Assembly (NCBI GenBank): GCA_016789485.1
Contig: JAEURE010000140.1
Location: 1-7,037 of the forward strand
Direction: 5' to 3'
Origin: Anaerolineales bacterium
Lineage (GTDB): Bacteria > Chloroflexota > Anaerolineae > Anaerolineales > Villigracilaceae
DNA length: 7,037 nucleotides
Every line of letters starts with the position of its first letter. Positions within the stretch are counted from its first letter, which is position 1. The notes below the pieces were generated by a model, which was not told the DNA's origin, searched no databases, and saw nothing but the letters and a program-made list of their open reading frames with translations. The position numbers and the translations under genes are program-made. This document shows positions 1 to 5,472 of the stretch, piece after piece.

Positions 1-251
1 TTTTTGCCTTCTTCGCCTTCATCGTACACAAGGAAGGGCACGTAGCGGAATTCCTCGGGTTGGATCAACTGCTCTTCGGGGTATTGAACCGTAAAGATAC
101 CTTTTGTATCCTTGCTGGAACGATGAGCGATACCTTCCTGCGTGTTGTATCGTTTTTTTCCGCGTATCATCCAGGAAATATCTTCTGTGTACGTGTCCCA
201 GAATCGCTTCCAGGTGACGCTTAATCCTTTAAGAATGCCTTTACCATACAT
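1..251 (-). CDS. nuoI: NADH-quinone oxidoreductase subunit I (NuoI), N-terminal part, cut by left edge
   Basis: Only the first 83 residues lie in the window; the reading frame stays open to the left edge. The protein starts MYGKGILKGLSVTWKRF and continues through GIFTVQYPEE (51-60) and an acidic stretch YDEGEEGK at the edge. NuoI (TYKY-type) proteins have an amphipathic N-terminal segment, then a YPEE element shortly before two CxxCxxCxxxCP motifs that bind clusters N6a and N6b. Those cysteine motifs would lie just outside the window, so they cannot be confirmed here. The role is electron transfer through the peripheral arm of complex I towards NuoB. The ATG is preceded by CAGGAG at 260-265 with 8-nt spacing. 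This site abuts the nuoCD stop codon, so nuoI is translated from the same message, 15 nt downstream. Recognition rests on the N-terminal sequence and the neighbours. Confidence 0.9.
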   Translation of the reverse strand, partial: MYGKGILKGLSVTWKRFWDTYTEDISWMIRGKKRYNTQEGIAHRSSKDTKGIFTVQYPEEQLIQPEEFRYVPFLVYDEGEEGK

Positions 252-266
252 AATTGATTCTCCTGT

Positions 267-2012
267 TTAGCGATCCAGCTCGCCCATCACAATGTCGAAC
301 ATTGCAAGGAGCGCAACGAAGTCGGCGATCTTTGCGCCGATGCACATACTTTCGACAGCCTGCAGGTTGACGAAAGAAGCAGGACGCACATGATAGCGAT
401 ATGGATTCGGCTTGCCGTTGGATACAACGTAGAAGCCTAATTCACCTTTGGGTGACTCAATGCGGCCATACGCTTCGCCTGCCGGAACCCGAACCTGGTA
501 GGCCGGTTTCTGTGAGTTGATCGGCCCTTCGGGAATCTGTTTGATGGCCTGTTCCAGAATCCGCAGAGACTGGCGAATCTCGTCAAAGCGGATGAGGTAG
601 TTATCCATCATGTCGGCATTGTGGCGGACAGCCACATCGAAATCGAAGCGGTCGTAAATGGAGTAGGGTTCAGCGCGGCGCAGGTCATATGGGACGCCAG
701 CAGCGCGGAGAACAGGGCCAGTCACAGAATATTTGATCGCATCTTCAGCATTGAGAACGTGGATGCCCTTCAAGCGCGCGACCAAGACTTCATTCTCATT
801 AAGGAAGCGTTCCATTTCATCGGTTTTGGCAGGCAGGCGGTCGAAGACCAGGTCTTTGATCTTTTGCATGGCAAAATCGGGAATGTCACGTACCACACCG
901 CCAAAGCGGAAGTAGTTGCACATCATGCGCGCGCCAGAGACAGCTTCGAATATATCGAGAACCAATTCACGCTCTTCAAAAGCATAGAGAGAGGGCGTGT
1001 ACATGGTGCCGAGGTCGTTCATCAACATGCCGATGAAGATAAGGTGGTTCTGAATACGGCTCAGTTCCGCCATGATCACACGGATATATTCGGCGCGTTC
1101 CGCTACGGGGATCTTCATCAACTTTTCGATGGTGGTTACATAACCAAAGTTATTGCTCATCGAGTTGAAGTAGTCAAGGCGGTCAGTATACGGGATGATT
1201 TGGAGATAGGTATTACGTTCACCGATTTTGTCGTGGTTGCGATGCAGATAGCCCATGACGGGTTTGAGGCCAGTGATGGTTTCGCCGTCCAATGTGACTG
1301 CCACACGCAATACGCCGTGAGTGGAGGGATGGTGCGGACCCATGTTCACGACGATGTGGTCAGTCTTCAACCTGTCGTTTTCGCCTTTCGAGCGAAAGCG
1401 TTCAAGGGAGGCATACAGATCATCTTCGTTTTCGGGCTTGTAGGCTTCGGGGTCAAATCCTTCAGGGAATTTCAAGTTATCGCGGAAGGGATTCTTGTTC
1501 TCTGCGAAGGTATGTTGTCCATCGGGCCAGCGGCTCTTGAAAGGTTTGGCTTCCTCTTCGAAGAAGGGTTCCTGCCAATCCTTGCGCAGCGGGTGACCTT
1601 CATACCCTTCCCACATTAGAATGCGACGTAAATCCGGGTGGCCGGTAAATTTTATGCCCAGCAAATCCCAAGCTTCGCGTTCTTGAAAATCAGCACCAGC
1701 CCAAATGCCGACAACAGATGGAACTTCTACGGGGTCAACGCGGTCAACCTGAACTTTGAATGTAAGCCCCATGCCGCCGGTTGTTTTATAGGCGTGGTAG
1801 ACCACTTCCATTTTATTTTCGGCGAGGTAATCCACGCCGGTCACGGCGGTGAGCAGGTCATACCCAAATTCATCGCGGACGGAGGTAGCTACTTCGAGGA
1901 GATTTTCTTTTTTGACGATGAAGCCAGTGTAGCCGGGGCGTGCATCAGCGGAGACACTGTCCGGGAAACGAGCAACCAAGTCAACGGTCTGGGTTGAGGC
2001 GGGAGCGGCCAT
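267..2012 (-). CDS. nuoCD: Fused NADH-quinone oxidoreductase subunit C/D (NuoCD)
   Basis: A 581-residue fusion of two complex I subunits of the peripheral arm. Residues about 1-150 are the NuoC (30 kDa) domain, with its signature at 111-146: ERE, then DLLGIKFTGHPDLRRIL, then GHPLRKDW. A charged linker of roughly 65 residues (about 152-217) follows. Residues 218-581 are the NuoD (49 kDa) domain, starting DHIVVNMGPHHPSTHG. The GPHHPSTHG loop (225-233) and Y269 in the NTYLQ segment match the family's quinone-site histidine loop and tyrosine. The C-terminus GELDR is typical of NuoD. Its first codon overlaps the last base of nuoB (TAATG, 1-nt overlap), with CAGGAG at 2021-2026 as ribosome site, so translation is probably coupled. 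The fusion is also known from enterobacteria; in many other bacteria C and D are separate genes. The frame is intact with no internal stop at the junction. Confidence 0.97.
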   Translation of the reverse strand: MAAPASTQTVDLVARFPDSVSADARPGYTGFIVKKENLLEVATSVRDEFGYDLLTAVTGVDYLAENKMEVVYHAYKTTGGMGLTFKVQVDRVDPVEVPSVVGIWAGADFQEREAWDLLGIKFTGHPDLRRILMWEGYEGHPLRKDWQEPFFEEEAKPFKSRWPDGQHTFAENKNPFRDNLKFPEGFDPEAYKPENEDDLYASLERFRSKGENDRLKTDHIVVNMGPHHPSTHGVLRVAVTLDGETITGLKPVMGYLHRNHDKIGERNTYLQIIPYTDRLDYFNSMSNNFGYVTTIEKLMKIPVAERAEYIRVIMAELSRIQNHLIFIGMLMNDLGTMYTPSLYAFEERELVLDIFEAVSGARMMCNYFRFGGVVRDIPDFAMQKIKDLVFDRLPAKTDEMERFLNENEVLVARLKGIHVLNAEDAIKYSVTGPVLRAAGVPYDLRRAEPYSIYDRFDFDVAVRHNADMMDNYLIRFDEIRQSLRILEQAIKQIPEGPINSQKPAYQVRVPAGEAYGRIESPKGELGFYVVSNGKPNPYRYHVRPASFVNLQAVESMCIGAKIADFVALLAMFDIVMGELDR

Positions 2013-2653
2013 TACACACTCTCCTGTGTCGTCTTTTGTGAGGCGGCTTGTTTGATCTCCGCATTGCGTCGCACGTCGATCAAGTCAGGTCCAAGAATTG
2101 GCATGGGGACATAATTTGAATCCACTTTGCCTTTTTCGTACCAGCGGACTTTCTTGATGGATTGCTTGTCAATTTTTTCTTGCAGCTTGATCATGCCGGC
2201 GATGAGAGCCTGCGGAGTGGGGGGGCAGCCGGGAATGTACACATCAACGGGCAGGAACTTATCAATGCCTGCGACCACGTTATAGCCTTCCTTGAAAGGT
2301 CCGCCGCTCGAAGCGCACGCGCCCATGGCCACAACATATTTGGGCTCGGGCATTTGGTTGTACAGGCGGATAATGGCGGGCAGCATTTTCTTGGTGACTG
2401 TGCCGGACACGAGCATCATGTCTGCCTGGCGCGGGGTGGGGCGCATCACTTCCATTCCGAAGCGCGCCATGTCGTAGCGGGCGGTTTGCGCGGCGATCAT
2501 TTCGATGGCGCAGCAAGCCAGGCCGAACATCAGCGGCCAGACGGAGGAACGGCGGCCCCAGTTATACAGGCGGTCAAGCGTTGTGATGGCTACAACATTT
2601 TCAAGGTCTTCGGGGATGTTGTAGTTCGGTAGACTTAATTTTTCATTTTCCAT
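2012..2653 (-). CDS. nuoB: NADH-quinone oxidoreductase subunit B (NuoB)
   Basis: A 213-residue NuoB (PSST-type) subunit, which carries the terminal cluster N2 that hands electrons to quinone. The four expected N2 ligands are visible: adjacent C47-C48 in [10 protein letters not shown]113 in GACASSGG, and C143 in PGCPPTP. The segment [20 protein letters not shown] (71-90) is a strong family signature. I start the gene at the ATG ending at 2653 (MENEKLSL) because GAGGAG lies 7 nt upstream. The frame could be read back to 2743, adding 30 residues, but that extension runs inside iscX and has no family character. The gene overlaps the end of iscX by 11 nt and the start of nuoCD by 1 nt, a tightly coupled operon. 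No nuoA lies before it, although nuoA usually precedes nuoB in nuo operons. Confidence 0.96.
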   Translation of the reverse strand: MENEKLSLPNYNIPEDLENVVAITTLDRLYNWGRRSSVWPLMFGLACCAIEMIAAQTARYDMARFGMEVMRPTPRQADMMLVSGTVTKKMLPAIIRLYNQMPEPKYVVAMGACASSGGPFKEGYNVVAGIDKFLPVDVYIPGCPPTPQALIAGMIKLQEKIDKQSIKKVRWYEKGKVDSNYVPMPILGPDLIDVRRNAEIKQAASQKTTQESV

Positions 2654-2861
2654 GAATGTTCTCCTCGAACCAGTCTTGATAAATTGCATAAAGGATGTCG
2701 TCGTTCGCGAGAGCGGGGTCATCCTCAAATTCCGAAAGTTCAAGCGTCCATTTATAAATTTGTTGCAGGCTTACTTCTTCGATGTTCACATCTTTGTGCT
2801 GCCTGCGCAACTCCATGGCGATGGCGTACGTGGATTCCCAATTTAGATTCATTCGGTACAT
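2643..2861 (-). CDS. iscX: IscX-family iron-sulfur cluster assembly protein
   Basis: A small acidic protein of 72 residues. Residues about 6-67 match the IscX (YfhJ) family pattern: LNWE at the start, then a V..L..W....L..F.DDP core ([21 protein letters not shown], in two parts at 29-40 and 41-49), a following N-D (ND at 53-54) and a final IL.AI...W..E (56-67). E. coli IscX is 66 residues, so the length fits. IscX is known to bind the cysteine desulfurase IscS and iron, and to modulate cluster assembly. It is normally encoded in isc operons; here it leads a complex I operon and overlaps nuoB by 11 nt. The start is chosen at the ATG ending at 2861. The ATG ending at 2852 is an alternative giving 69 residues. 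The longer frame back to 2972 is excluded because it would run through the promoter. No strong ribosome site is visible, and the leader is very short. Confidence 0.85.
   Translation of the reverse strand: MYRMNLNWESTYAIAMELRRQHKDVNIEEVSLQQIYKWTLELSEFEDDPALANDDILYAIYQDWFEENIHGK
2661..2666 (-). promoter_or_regulatory. Ribosome binding site deciding the nuoB start
   Basis: On the minus strand this reads GAGGAG and stands 7 nt before the ATG ending at 2653. It lies inside the 3' end of iscX, so ribosomes finishing iscX arrive at the nuoB start. No comparable site precedes the alternative upstream ATG ending at 2743. Confidence 0.8.
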
Positions 2862-2877
2862 TTCATCACAATTTTGA

Positions 2878-2905
2878 ATTATAGCAGGCTGGGGAGATAA
2901 GTCAA
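2878..2905 (-). promoter_or_regulatory. Sigma70-type promoter of the iscX-nuoB-nuoCD-nuoI operon
   Basis: On the minus strand, TTGACT (2900-2905) is followed after 16 bp by a perfect TATAAT (2878-2883). The expected transcription start is near 2871-2872, only about 10 nt before the iscX ATG ending at 2861. The message would then have a nearly leaderless 5' end. This is the best promoter in the window and explains the whole leftward operon. Confidence 0.8.
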
Positions 2906-2913
2906 CTGAATTA

Positions 2914-2931
2914 TGTAAATAGATATTTGTA
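2914..2931. promoter_or_regulatory. Candidate AT-rich operator in the divergent region
   Basis: An imperfect dyad with a perfect core AAATA-GA-TATTT (2917-2928), between the leftward and rightward promoters. It lies upstream of the iscX -35 box and overlaps the likely -35 region of the regulator gene. Its position would let one bound protein act on both directions. The AT-rich composition means it could arise by chance, and no matching second copy was found in the window. Confidence 0.3.
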
Positions 2932-2953
2932 AAAATAAAGAAGTGAGTATAAT
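2927..2953 (+). promoter_or_regulatory. Probable promoter of the winged-helix regulator gene
   Basis: A perfect TATAAT at 2948-2953 faces rightwards. The -35 is weak: TTGTAA at 2927-2932 gives a short 15-bp spacer, and no better hexamer stands at 17 bp. Transcription would start near 2960, leaving an untranslated leader of about 95 nt before the regulator ATG at 3056. A weak -35 would suit a promoter that needs an activator or is kept low by autoregulation. Confidence 0.5.
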
Positions 2954-2957
2954 CACA
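2942..2957. promoter_or_regulatory. Dyad GTGA-N6-TCAC over the regulator's -10 box
   Basis: GTGA (2943-2946) and TCAC (2953-2956) form a perfect 4-6-4 dyad that encloses the TATAAT of the rightward promoter. Read with flanks it is AGTGA-N6-TCACA, one base from the CRP/FNR-type consensus TGTGA-N6-TCACA. The 4-N6-4 layout also resembles the cyanobacterial SufR operator (CAAC-N6-GTTG), though not its bases. A protein bound here would block RNA polymerase, so autorepression by the adjacent regulator is plausible. Confidence 0.35.
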
Positions 2958-3055
2958 GGAGATGAATGACAAGCCCGCCTCTTCTTCAAGCCGATGCTTG
3001 ATTCCGTTTCGAAGGCATTTGCTACTTTAAGAAGTGCGCTGCGCCAGAGGTAAAG

Positions 3056-3637
3056 ATGACCGCCAGACAAAAAGTTCTCGCTCACCTGAAAAAGACACGT
3101 TCTGCTTCGGCTCGCGAAATTGCGCGAGCGTTGAAAATGACCGCGCCGAATGTGCGGCATCATTTGTCCGTGCTCTGTTCGGATGGGCGGGCCGAGTTTG
3201 TCTCTGTCAATAACCGTGAGGGACGCGGCAGGCCCGAAAAGATGTATTCCCTTTCGCAAGCCGCGCGGGGTGATAATTTGGCGGTTTTAGTAGAGGCGTT
3301 GCTGAATGAAAAGATAAACCCGCAAAAAATTGGGTTTGGGATTGCTCGATCCCAGGGTTTGATTGAGGCATCTGTCAGCCAGCCAATGACAAAAAGACTG
3401 GCTTTCCTTGTGGATAAACTAAACGAAATGAACTACCAGTCTCATTGGGAGGCTGGCGCAGAAGGTCCACGAGTGATTCTTGGGCGCTGCCCGTACTGGA
3501 AGGTGATTGAGAAACACCCCGAACTCTGTAAAATGGATGAGGTATTGTTGCAGTGTGCTATGGCACGTCCCGTTATTGGTGAACAAAAGGGTGAACGGAT
3601 ACATGGAATATGCCCATTCATTTTTCAGATAGGATGA
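3056..3637 (+). CDS. Winged-helix regulator with SufR-like C-terminal cysteine domain
   Basis: 193 residues. Residues about 3-68 form an ArsR/SufR-type winged helix: a recognition-helix region ASAREIARALKMTAPNVRHHL (18-38) and a wing ending GRGRPEKMYSLS (56-67), the G-RGRP-Y-L pattern common in SufR-like proteins. Residues about 75-193 are a sensor-type domain with C145 (in GRCPYWKV), C158 (in HPELCKMD), C167 and C186 (in GICPF). In SufR such cysteines bind a [4Fe-4S] cluster and the protein represses Fe-S biogenesis genes. C145 and C158 keep the CX12C spacing of SufR; the later spacing differs (CX8CX18C). Ligand identity is therefore inference. The ATG follows AGAGG (3046-3050) at 5 nt. The gene is divergent from iscX-nuo, which points to Fe-S metabolism, and is probably co-transcribed with the membrane protein beginning 3 nt after its stop. 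A different redox or metal ligand is possible. Confidence 0.8.
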   Translation: MTARQKVLAHLKKTRSASAREIARALKMTAPNVRHHLSVLCSDGRAEFVSVNNREGRGRPEKMYSLSQAARGDNLAVLVEALLNEKINPQKIGFGIARSQGLIEASVSQPMTKRLAFLVDKLNEMNYQSHWEAGAEGPRVILGRCPYWKVIEKHPELCKMDEVLLQCAMARPVIGEQKGERIHGICPFIFQIG

Positions 3638-3640
3638 CAA

Positions 3641-4171
3641 ATGTTGACTTTTTATGAATTTACAGAAGAGGATTTGAAGTCTAATCGCAGTGGATTCATT
3701 ACTACTCGTCAGAAAGCGTGGATTAATGGATTCGCGAAGGGGATTAGCGGCATGCAACGGGGAAATGCGAAGATCGCGATTATTTTTCCGCTCGTCGGAA
3801 TGTGCATCTTTTTTGCGATTTTGCTGCCAAATGAAAATGCGCGGGCAGCGTTTTTTGCCGACCCGGTGTTTGTAATTGTATTCGCCTTGCTTGTGCCGTT
3901 TATCGCGGGTATTTTTGCAGTCAGTATCTATTTTTCCGATCGCCGCGCTGCCCGCCTTTCCGAAGCGGAGCTGAAAAAGGCTGAAGGGACGGTGGAACTG
4001 GATGAGGAATCCTCACATGTTGGCTCCACGTATTTTGTGCGCATCGGCGGAGCGGAATTCAAATTTGGGGAGGATGTCAGCAGCTATTTTGCGGAGGGCG
4101 GGGTTTATCGTATTTTTTACTGTGAAACATCCATGTTGAAGTTGATCCTTTCACACGAACGTGTGAAATAA
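3641..4171 (+). CDS. Two-helix membrane protein of unknown function
   Basis: 176 residues, function not recognised. The N-terminus (1-42) is soluble, with FTEEDLKSNRSGFITTRQK at 7-25. Two hydrophobic segments follow at about 44-62 (IAIIFPLVGMCIFFAILL) and 75-98 (PVFVIVFALLVPFIAGIFAVSIYF in two overlapping parts). A soluble C-terminal part (about 100-176) looks like a small beta-rich domain: GTVELDEE, TYFVRIGGAEFKFGED, GGVYRIFYCE and a final LILSHE. Both ends should lie on the same side of the membrane, probably cytoplasmic given the RR after helix 2. The ATG follows AGGA (3631-3634), which overlaps the regulator's stop, and the gap is 3 nt, so the two genes form one operon. A partner or target role for the regulator is only a guess from position. 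The last codons overlap a terminator hairpin. Confidence 0.75.
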   Translation: MLTFYEFTEEDLKSNRSGFITTRQKAWINGFAKGISGMQRGNAKIAIIFPLVGMCIFFAILLPNENARAAFFADPVFVIVFALLVPFIAGIFAVSIYFSDRRAARLSEAELKKAEGTVELDEESSHVGSTYFVRIGGAEFKFGEDVSSYFAEGGVYRIFYCETSMLKLILSHERVK

Positions 4172-4179
4172 TTTTATGG
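4149..4179 (+). terminator. Hairpin overlapping the end of the membrane protein gene
   Basis: TTTCACACG (4149-4157) and CGTGTGAAA (4160-4168) are perfect inverted arms. In RNA this gives an 8-bp stem with a GAAC loop, followed by TAATTTTAT. The stem encodes the last residues of the membrane protein, and its stop codon TAA (4169-4171) follows directly. The layout fits an intrinsic terminator of moderate strength. Confidence 0.5.
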
Positions 4180-4206
4180 AGTCGAGGAGCTTGTTGCCGA
4201 AATTAT

Positions 4207-4226
4207 GGGAGCAAGCTCCCTTTCTT
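4207..4226 (+). terminator. Second hairpin between convergent genes
   Basis: GGGAG-CAAG-CTCCC (4207-4220) followed by TTTCTT makes a short, GC-rich terminator hairpin for the rightward operon. The right arm can also pair with GGAGCTTG at 4186-4193, giving an alternative 8-bp stem with a longer loop. On the minus strand the hairpin lies just past the lipoprotein stop but has a poor U-tract, so it would act less well there. Confidence 0.45.
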
Positions 4227-4236
4227 AATAAACTGA

Positions 4237-4962
4237 TTATTGCATGCAGGAGGCTTCAATAAGAGGTGTTGCTACTGGTGGGGATAGGGAGATGGAGACA
4301 GCCTCCTGCGGGGTCAAAGCAATGGAAGCAAGGATAGACTGAAAGTCAGGGGTGTCAATTATGCTTTGTGGGATGGGGTTAATCAAGATTAGTTTTTCGG
4401 GAGCAAGGCGATATAGGAATACACGAATCGGCGGGTCATTTTGGTTAACCAGATTTCGCAGGGTTAAAACAGAAGCAGTATGTGCGCCCGTCTGTTGGAT
4501 TTCAGCCGAAACGAGTTCTTCCATGCTTGTATCTACCATTGCCATGTAGGCATCCACGTCAGAAAGTGAAGGGTCGATGTTTTCAAAGACGACAATATCA
4601 ATTTTAAGCGTGCCGTTGGGCCAGTCCCAATATCCTTTATTTGAATTTGCCATGAAATAGGCTTCATCGTAGTTGGCGAGGCCCAGCACTCCGCCAGTTC
4701 CTTCGGATGGAATCGGGCTTATGATCCACCAGCAGGGGACGGCGAGGCCAAATCCAAAACGCGGGTCGCGGATTTCTTTCCACACAGAGGAAGGAGTCTG
4801 TTGCACGTTGGATTCTGTTGTTGGAATGGAGGCAGCTGTGGGCGGGGAAAGAGGCGTCTGTTCTTGGGTGGGGATTGGTGTGGGGGCAGGGGATGCTTGA
4901 GGAGCGCAGGCTGCCAATAGTGAGGCGGTCAAAATAAACAATAAAAGGTTCGTCTTTTTCAT
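4237..4962 (-). CDS. Secreted lipoprotein of unknown function
   Basis: 241 residues. A lipoprotein signal peptide is clear: MKKTN, a hydrophobic core LLLFILTASLLA, and the lipobox LAAC with the lipidated cysteine at 19. A Pro/Thr/Ser-rich linker (about 20-55) follows, then a folded domain from about 61 (WKEIRDPRFGFGLAVPCWW) to about 222. It has no catalytic motif I recognise. The protein is expected to be anchored on the outer face of the cytoplasmic membrane. The start is the ATG ending at 4962, which has GGAG (4969-4972) 6 nt upstream. A GTG four codons earlier overlaps that ribosome site and is rejected. The gene follows the deaminase gene by 49 nt on the same strand with no obvious promoter between, so co-transcription is likely. 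A perfect inverted repeat surrounds its start site. The domain could be a ligand-binding or surface module. Confidence 0.85.
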   Translation of the reverse strand: MKKTNLLLFILTASLLAACAPQASPAPTPIPTQEQTPLSPPTAASIPTTESNVQQTPSSVWKEIRDPRFGFGLAVPCWWIISPIPSEGTGGVLGLANYDEAYFMANSNKGYWDWPNGTLKIDIVVFENIDPSLSDVDAYMAMVDTSMEELVSAEIQQTGAHTASVLTLRNLVNQNDPPIRVFLYRLAPEKLILINPIPQSIIDTPDFQSILASIALTPQEAVSISLSPPVATPLIEASCMQ

Positions 4963-4993
4963 TTTTTTCTCCACACTGAAAGACGAACCTTTT
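4943..4993 (-). promoter_or_regulatory. 15-bp inverted repeat enclosing the lipoprotein start site
   Basis: AAAAGGTTCGTCTTT (4943-4957) and AAAGACGAACCTTTT (4979-4993) are perfect inverted repeats with a 21-nt loop (4958-4978). In the leftward message, the loop holds the GGAG site and the AUG, and the 3' arm encodes lipoprotein codons 2-7. The structure may control translation initiation. It may instead act as a leaky terminator or attenuator after the deaminase gene, since the 3' arm ends in CCTTTTATTG. The arms are too long and exact to be chance, but the role is inference. Confidence 0.6.
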
Positions 4994-5011
4994 TATGAAA
5001 AGTTCCCTATT

Positions 5012-5443
5012 TTATTCCGGCTTGAATTCCTTTTGTGCGAGTTCGATATTTGCGCCTTTTAAGAAGTTCATGGCATTTTCGTCGGTACGATAGGCGGTGC
5101 TGTAGACGATTTTGACTATGCCTGCGTTAATGAGCGCTTTGGTGCAGTTGATGCAAGGCAGATGGGTGACGTAGCAGGTGGCGCCTTTGGTGGAGACACC
5201 GTGCAATGCGGCTTGAATGATGGCGTTGGTCTCGGCGTGAATTGTGCGGACGCAGTGACCGTCCGCCATCAAGTGTCCGATTTCATCGCAGTGTTCCTGG
5301 CCTGCGGGTGAACCATTAAAACCTGTGGTGAGGATGCGCTTATCCAGCACGAGTACACAGCCAACAAAGGCGCGGTCACAAGTGCTTCGTTCTGAAACAG
5401 CGTACGCTATCTTCATGAAATAGGAATCCCAATCGGGGCGCAT
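5012..5443 (-). CDS. Deoxycytidylate deaminase family protein (ComEB/dCMP deaminase-like)
   Basis: 143 residues, the usual size for dCMP deaminases. The zinc-dependent cytidine/deoxycytidylate deaminase signature is complete: HAE at 69-71 (H69 zinc ligand, E71 proton shuttle) and PCINC with C97 and C100 as the other zinc ligands. The start MRPDWDSYFMKIAYAVSERSTC and the GFNGSPAG segment (41-48) match the dCMP deaminase branch, which turns dCMP into dUMP for thymidylate synthesis. Additional C22, C52, H63 and C64 could form a second structural zinc site as in phage T4 dCMP deaminase; that is inference. I choose the ATG ending at 5443 because CTGGAG (5453-5458) stands 9 nt upstream. The ATG ending at 5449 would leave only 3 nt. 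The gene is followed by the lipoprotein gene on the same strand. It is an ordinary cytosolic nucleotide-metabolism enzyme. Confidence 0.9.
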   Translation of the reverse strand: MRPDWDSYFMKIAYAVSERSTCDRAFVGCVLVLDKRILTTGFNGSPAGQEHCDEIGHLMADGHCVRTIHAETNAIIQAALHGVSTKGATCYVTHLPCINCTKALINAGIVKIVYSTAYRTDENAMNFLKGANIELAQKEFKPE

Positions 5444-5452
5444 AAGCATTAT

Positions 5453-5458
5453 CTCCAG
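5453..5458 (-). promoter_or_regulatory. Ribosome binding site deciding the deaminase start
   Basis: CTGGAG on the minus strand lies 9 nt before the ATG ending at 5443 and 3 nt before the ATG ending at 5449. The spacing favours the first, and the family usually begins with the matching MRPDWD-type sequence. The frame continues upstream to an ATG ending at 5479, which has no ribosome site. Confidence 0.65.
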
Positions 5459-5472
5459 TTCGTAATATGTAA

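Noticed and set aside
621..1619. A 332-codon open frame on the plus strand
   Set aside because: It lies wholly antisense to nuoCD, whose family motifs are unmistakable. Its translation has no recognisable domain and no ribosome site.
2162..2632. A 156-codon plus-strand open frame opposite nuoB
   Set aside because: It is a shadow of the conserved nuoB sequence. Its His-, Gly- and Ala-rich composition reflects complementary codons.
2654..2743. A 30-residue N-terminal extension of NuoB
   Set aside because: It overlaps the iscX coding sequence, has no ribosome site and lacks family similarity. The ATG ending at 2653 has an ideal GAGGAG.
2862..2972. A 37-residue N-terminal extension of the IscX-like protein
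   Set aside because: It would contain the TTGACT/TATAAT promoter within its coding region, and IscX proteins begin close to the LNW motif.
2957..3030. A short leader peptide after AGGAG (ATG at 2962 or 2966, 22 or 11 codons)
   Set aside because: The predicted transcription start near 2960 leaves the AGGAG at the very 5' end or absent. Spacing to the first ATG is zero and the peptides have no regulatory codon run.
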